From JAQTNP01 sp964616145 (lineage in GTDB: Bacteria; Patescibacteriota; Minisyncoccia; Minisyncoccales; PEYH01): a DNA stretch of 26,433 nt. Position numbers and translations under genes: made by a program. The notes below the pieces were generated by a model that saw only the letters and a program-made list of their open reading frames with translations, made no database searches and was not told the origin of the DNA. Positions 22,928 to 26,433 of the stretch are shown one piece after another (the stretch's first letter is position 1; each line of letters begins with the position of its first letter). The stretch covers positions 1-26,433 of the forward strand of contig CAZTRD010000013.1 in NCBI GenBank assembly GCA_964616145.1, read 5' to 3'.

Positions 22928-24481
22928 ATGCCTCCACTTACAGAAGAACAATTTAATAAAGCCAGGGAAGCAGGTTTTACTACCGAAGAGATAATCGGGT
23001 TTGAAAAACAAAGATCAGGAACAACAACGAAAGAACAACCTAAATCACAAAATCAATCATTTCTCCCTAACGCAAATAGGGTAGAGAACCTTATATCCCA
23101 AAGGCAAGACCCCTGGAAATCGTTGATTGATGAATTGAATTATAATCCTAATCCTTTACAACATCCGATAGATTCTTTAATGAAAATCCCGACTACTGCT
23201 CTAAAACTTTTAGGAGTGCCCTGGGGAAGGGGCGAATCTGCCCTTGCGAGTGCTGGTCTTGCCGCACAAAAGGGAGAAGGGGGCAATATCCTTACCGAAA
23301 TGCTAAAAGGCGCTTCTGGCAAGCGGCAGGCGCAATTAGGGGATATTGTGAGGACTACCGGCTTTGGTGGTGGTGCGAATGAGTTGATTTCTTCTTTGAC
23401 TGGTATGGGGGCAATGGCTGGGGTAGGTGAGTTTCTTACTACGGGGAAAATGGGGTTATTAGGTAAAGGAAAAACCTTTAGGCAAGTAGGGAGTGAAGCA
23501 GGGCAGGAATTGGGGGCTATGGGGAACGCCATAAAAGGTTTAGCGAAAAAAGGAATTCAAGTTAGTCAAAACGCCATAGAAACTATCAAAAATATCCCCG
23601 ACAAATTATTTAGGGGCGGCTTAAATAAGGTAGAAGCCTTGCGTGTTGAAAGTCAATATGGTAGTTCTAATGGATCTTTGGTGGATGTTATAAAGAAAAA
23701 ATTAAATTCGGCGATAACAACTGCGGATCAAGCCTATCAAACTGCCTTAGTTAATGCCCCAGAAGGAAAACAAATAAATATCCGTCCAGCAATCGAGCAA
23801 GCAGGGAAAAGATTGAAAAGATTAGGATTAGTTACCGAGAAAGGAAATTTAACTGAATTAGGACAAAGTGAAATTGCACAAGACTCGGTATACGGGAAAT
23901 TGCTCGACTTTTATAAAAGTGCCAATTCTATTTCAGGGGTAGAAAAATTACAGGGGAAGGCATTAACCCAAGGGCAAATGGTTAAGGCTTTTAAGGCAGA
24001 TTATAAAACTTTAGTCAATAAAGACCAGTTTACATTCTTGAGGGATAAATTAAATGCCCTCTATAAAAATAAACCTTCTGATATTGATGTTAGTAAAGTA
24101 GTCAATCAATTTTATCAGGATGGGGAAAATGCCGGAATTAAAGGATTGCAGAATGCCAGAGCATTAACCAGAGAAGCCTTTGTTCAGGAAAGTAAATTCC
24201 TCAATAAGAATACCGGCGACTTAAAGATAGCCACCGAAGCGAAATTATCTCGTATAGGAACAGATAAACCTTTAAGCCGGCAAGAAATGGAGCATATCAG
24301 GGAATTACAGAAGTATATAAAGCACCCTATTGAAACAGATGCGACTAAAATAAATAAATTAAATGCAGCTAAAGATGCAGTAAAAGAAATAAAAAAGACA
24401 ACCAAGAAATGGGCATTAAGGGGTGCGGTAGGCGGAACTGCGGCTGGGATAGGTTATGAAATAGGGAAGAATATATTTTAG
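22928..24481 (+). CDS. Ejection-type protein with C-terminal membrane segment
   Basis: This 517-residue protein has three recognisable parts. The short N-terminal helix pair LTEEQFNKAREAGFTTEEII (4-23) is a small module common in phage internal proteins. A Gly/Ala-rich hydrophobic stretch lies at about 140-175 (TGFGGGANELISSLTGMGAM). The C-terminal ALRGAVGGTAAGIGYEIGK is a second glycine-zipper membrane segment. The middle is helical and polar. The pattern fits a protein injected with the DNA. Its end overlaps by four bases the converging minus-strand gene. Confidence 0.6.
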   Translation: MPPLTEEQFNKAREAGFTTEEIIGFEKQRSGTTTKEQPKSQNQSFLPNANRVENLISQRQDPWKSLIDELNYNPNPLQHPIDSLMKIPTTALKLLGVPWGRGESALASAGLAAQKGEGGNILTEMLKGASGKRQAQLGDIVRTTGFGGGANELISSLTGMGAMAGVGEFLTTGKMGLLGKGKTFRQVGSEAGQELGAMGNAIKGLAKKGIQVSQNAIETIKNIPDKLFRGGLNKVEALRVESQYGSSNGSLVDVIKKKLNSAITTADQAYQTALVNAPEGKQINIRPAIEQAGKRLKRLGLVTEKGNLTELGQSEIAQDSVYGKLLDFYKSANSISGVEKLQGKALTQGQMVKAFKADYKTLVNKDQFTFLRDKLNALYKNKPSDIDVSKVVNQFYQDGENAGIKGLQNARALTREAFVQESKFLNKNTGDLKIATEAKLSRIGTDKPLSRQEMEHIRELQKYIKHPIETDATKINKLNAAKDAVKEIKKTTKKWALRGAVGGTAAGIGYEIGKNIF

Positions 24482-24627
24482 TATTTATAACCGTGTTTTT
24501 TCTTAAATCTAGCATAACTCCATTCATCTATTTTGATGAATAACCAGATTGGCGCGTAAATTATGAAGATGACGAAACAAATTGTAGAAAATGCTTTTAG
24601 AATACCGGCAGCAATTTCTGTTTCCAT
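24478..24627 (-). CDS. Small membrane protein on the minus strand
   Basis: This is the only convincing minus-strand gene. It encodes 49 residues: METEIAAGILKAF, then a hydrophobic helix of about 18-20 residues (STICFVIFIIYAPIWLFI), then a basic, aromatic tail (DEWSYARFKKKHGYKY). A basic tail after the helix predicts that the C-terminus stays in the cytoplasm. AAGGAG sits seven to eight bases before the ATG, and a near-consensus sigma-70 promoter lies 31 bases upstream of the ATG. It converges on the ejection gene and diverges from the gene at 24685. A separately expressed lone membrane protein in a late operon suggests a moron-type gene (for example superinfection exclusion); a lysis role is also possible. 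No homologue is recognised. Confidence 0.75.
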   Translation of the reverse strand: METEIAAGILKAFSTICFVIFIIYAPIWLFIKIDEWSYARFKKKHGYKY

Positions 24628-24657
24628 CTCAACTCCTTTTTACTATGGATTATCTAA

Positions 24658-24685
24658 ATTATACCACTAACCAGGGAAAAGTCAA
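24658..24685 (-). promoter_or_regulatory. Sigma-70 promoter for the minus-strand membrane gene
   Basis: Read on the minus strand, TTGACT (plus 24680-24685) and TATAAT (plus 24658-24663) are separated by 16 bases. That is five of six and six of six matches to the bacterial consensus. Transcription would begin near 24651, leaving a leader of about 24 bases that carries the AAGGAG site (plus 24633-24638). The -35 box overlaps the first base of the + strand gene at 24685. Confidence 0.75.
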
Positions 24686-25515
24686 TGAAAAGTATATTTA
24701 AAGAAGACGAACCCGCGCAACCTGAAAACATCCAAACTGTCATCAAGTTTACTCCTATTCTGGATTCTTTAGAGAAACTCAAGAAGATAGCCGAAGAGCC
24801 GAAAGAGGTAAGCAATTTAGATGAAATTAAATTGCATCTAAGGACTGAATTAAAGATAGTTACTCAGGCCATAGAAGCGCTAGTCAAGGCGATCAAGATT
24901 CCGGATGAAATTAAGGTATCTAATTTCCCTGTTCAGAAAGAAATCACTATCCCCGACACGATACAGGTCGCTAACCTTTCAGAAATTACCCAGCAGATAG
25001 AGGGATTAAGGGCATTGATAAACAGCATAGACTTTAAGCCCCAGATAGAAGTTTCCACGCCTGAGGTCAGAATTCCTGAAGTAAGAATACCGCCGTTTCC
25101 CAAGATTCCGGCCCCGAATATAGACTTTAATCCCGAAATCAAGATAGACTTGGATAGGTTGCTGACCGCCCTTACTCCGTTAAAATACCTATCAGACAAG
25201 GCCGGTAAACCGTTATCTGTCAGGTTATCGGATGGGGAGAGGTTCGTCCAGGCTCTAAAAGCTCTTGCGGATAAACAGGAAAGGGTTGTCCAGGCGTTTG
25301 CTACCACTTCGCCAGGGTTAACGATTGATGAATTGAAGCATATATCGGGTATGACTTTTGAAACTTTTGATTATATTTCTGCTGCTTATCCCGATCTGGT
25401 AACTGAAATATATACTTATAAATCCGGTGGGGTTGGTGGGAAAACCACAGGAACTATCAGCGTAGTTTATAGTGATGCGACAAAAGAAAACCTTTTGAGT
25501 GTTACAAAATCATAA
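24685..25515 (+). CDS. Fibre- or baseplate-type structural protein of unknown family
   Basis: This encodes a 276-residue protein. Residues 1-80 are charged and helical. Residues 80-155 are rich in short Val/Ile/Pro strands, including VSTPEVRIPEVRIPPFPKIP, a Pro repeat that would form a stiff linker. Residues 155-215 are helical (LSDGERFVQALKALADKQE) and the end is a beta-like tail. The layout of coiled coil, stiff linker and small domains suggests a fibre-arm or fibre-assembly protein. The ribosome site is weak (AGGGAA). The ATG overlaps the minus-strand promoter. Confidence 0.55.
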   Translation: MKSIFKEDEPAQPENIQTVIKFTPILDSLEKLKKIAEEPKEVSNLDEIKLHLRTELKIVTQAIEALVKAIKIPDEIKVSNFPVQKEITIPDTIQVANLSEITQQIEGLRALINSIDFKPQIEVSTPEVRIPEVRIPPFPKIPAPNIDFNPEIKIDLDRLLTALTPLKYLSDKAGKPLSVRLSDGERFVQALKALADKQERVVQAFATTSPGLTIDELKHISGMTFETFDYISAAYPDLVTEIYTYKSGGVGGKTTGTISVVYSDATKENLLSVTKS

Positions 25516-26433
25516 TGTATAAATTTAATCCTTCAACTCAAAAACTTGATTTAGTAGGTTTCAAAGATGCCCCAGCTGACGGCACTATGTATGGCCGCAG
25601 GGATGGTGCTTGGGAAAGAATAACTCTCATGCCTCCTGTAGAAGAATACTGGGACATTACAGAAGGATTACCGCCAACTCCTGATGAAGGTGATAGGTAT
25701 ATCTCTGATGGAACAGATGATGACTTGGGTTGGTATGATGGATATGTCTATGAATGGGATGGAACGGAATGGGTAGAATCAATCCCTGTAGAAGGTTGGA
25801 TGGTGTGGTTGATATTTGAGATGGTGTTCTGGGTTTTCTTCTCAGGTGGCTGGATGGAAGTTGGTTCGGACTCCTACCTTAAACTTGACCAAACTACCCC
25901 ACAGCTAGTCATAAATGGTGCCCCTATATTTGAGGAAGGTATTGATATAGGCGATAACACAGCCACGATAGCCCAGGATGTCGGGACGAATATGACCTTT
26001 ACCGACGCTGTTACTGGCACAAAGACCCTTGCTGAATTAGCGGCAGGTGGCGGCGGAACTCCTGGCGGCTCTGACACTCAAGTCCAGTTTAATGATGGCG
26101 GTGCTTTTGGCGGAGATGCTGGATTGACTTATACGAAAGGGGGGGGAGGAGGCTGGCTTGTTGATGGAAAGATTTATGATTATCGTAAAGAACTAACCAT
26201 AGACAATACAAAAATAGATGCTAACTTGACTGATTTTCCTGTCTTAGTTAATCTGACTTCTGCTAACTTTGATTTTGCCAAATCCAATTCTAATGGTTTT
26301 GACATAAGATTTACAGATTCAGATGGCGAGACTTTATTGAAGTATGAAAGAGAAAGGCACGATAGTGTAAATAGTCTTGCTGAATACTGGGTTAAAATTC
26401 CTTCTGTTTCAAGTTCTGCTGACACAACATTTT
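25515..26433 (+). CDS. Large tail-fibre or adhesin protein, 5' part only
   Basis: The ATG at 25515 overlaps the previous stop (TAATG). The frame stays open to the window edge, about 306 residues. The N-terminal region (about residues 45-120, EEYWDITEGLPPTPDEGDRY, then YVYEWDGTEWVESIPVEGWM) resembles DUF2793 fibre modules. YLKLDQTTPQLVINGAP and GSDTQVQFNDGGAFGGDAG are common fibre-shaft motifs. From about residue 220, YDYRKELTIDNTKIDANLTD then FPVLVNL and GFDIRFTDSDGETLLKYERE resemble DUF2341, often followed by a lectin-like domain. It may be the receptor-binding protein. A run of eight G lies at about 26139-26146. Confidence 0.8.
   Translation, partial: MYKFNPSTQKLDLVGFKDAPADGTMYGRRDGAWERITLMPPVEEYWDITEGLPPTPDEGDRYISDGTDDDLGWYDGYVYEWDGTEWVESIPVEGWMVWLIFEMVFWVFFSGGWMEVGSDSYLKLDQTTPQLVINGAPIFEEGIDIGDNTATIAQDVGTNMTFTDAVTGTKTLAELAAGGGGTPGGSDTQVQFNDGGAFGGDAGLTYTKGGGGGWLVDGKIYDYRKELTIDNTKIDANLTDFPVLVNLTSANFDFAKSNSNGFDIRFTDSDGETLLKYERERHDSVNSLAEYWVKIPSVSSSADTTF
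26139..26146 (+). repeat. Run of eight G in the fibre gene
   Basis: G8 lies in a Gly-rich linker (TKGGGGGWLV) between the shaft motif and the DUF2341-like domain. A one-base slip would cut off the distal domain. The coding frame is intact in this copy. Confidence 0.65.

Noticed and set aside
24482..24500. Terminator after the last ejection gene
   Set aside because: A T run (GTGTTTTTTC) is present, but there is no preceding stem; the T run is part of the Lys codons of the minus-strand gene.
25897..25908. Third partial copy of the CCCCACAGCT part of the 20-base tail repeat
   Set aside because: Only about ten bases match, inside codons for the common fibre motif DQTTPQ, so chance is enough to explain it.
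1..26433. tRNA genes, CRISPR arrays, insertion sequences, integrase and attachment sites
   Set aside because: I looked for cloverleaf-like segments, regularly spaced repeats and transposase or recombinase motifs on both strands and saw none that could be supported.

Overview
This window looks like the virion-assembly half of the genome of a short-tailed (podovirus-type), double-stranded DNA phage. The order is large terminase, portal, small capsid-associated proteins, scaffold and major capsid protein, then head-tail adaptor, tail nozzle, fibre-type proteins and ejection proteins. No tape-measure or sheath gene is visible. Almost every gene lies on the + strand, packed head to tail with ATGA-type overlaps and strong GGAGG ribosome sites, which points to a bacterial host. 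TAA, TAG and TGA are all used as stops (code 11). The host cannot be named from the sequence. The many O-antigen-type enzymes suggest a host with surface polysaccharide, or a glycosylated virion. The right end stops inside a fibre gene, so this is part of a larger genome.

Layout. 1-1.9 kb: small unknown genes and an orphan beta-class DNA methyltransferase, ending at a strong terminator (1934-1975). The first two genes share a 14-base head and a 20-base tail repeat, as if they were interchangeable cassettes. 2.0-8.9 kb: packaging and head genes (HTH protein, possible small terminase, large terminase, portal, two small head proteins, scaffold, SU10-type capsid protein), closed by a second strong terminator (8868-8897). 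8.9-17.1 kb: an inserted block of sugar and surface-glycan enzymes: methyltransferase, GT2 and GT4 glycosyltransferases, PIG-L deacetylase, WbqC-like protein, nucleotidyltransferase-kinase fusion, RmlB-like dehydratase, and a dehydrogenase-acetyltransferase fusion. Several very small genes are mixed in. 17.1-24.5 kb: adaptor, nozzle, fibre or collar proteins, a possible GNAT-type protein and three ejection-type proteins. 24.48-24.69 kb: the only minus-strand gene, a 49-residue membrane protein with its own near-consensus sigma-70 promoter. 24.7 kb to the end: fibre-type structural proteins, the last one open at the window edge.

The most interesting part is the roughly 8 kb glycan block placed between the capsid and tail genes. 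Two of its proteins are unusual fusions. Its position in a late structural operon favours a job done late in infection, such as glycosylating the virion or remodelling the host surface, over general host metabolism. This is inference; no experiment is implied. No lysis genes, tRNAs, integrase or CRISPR array were recognised. There is no gene-free stretch longer than 300 bases.
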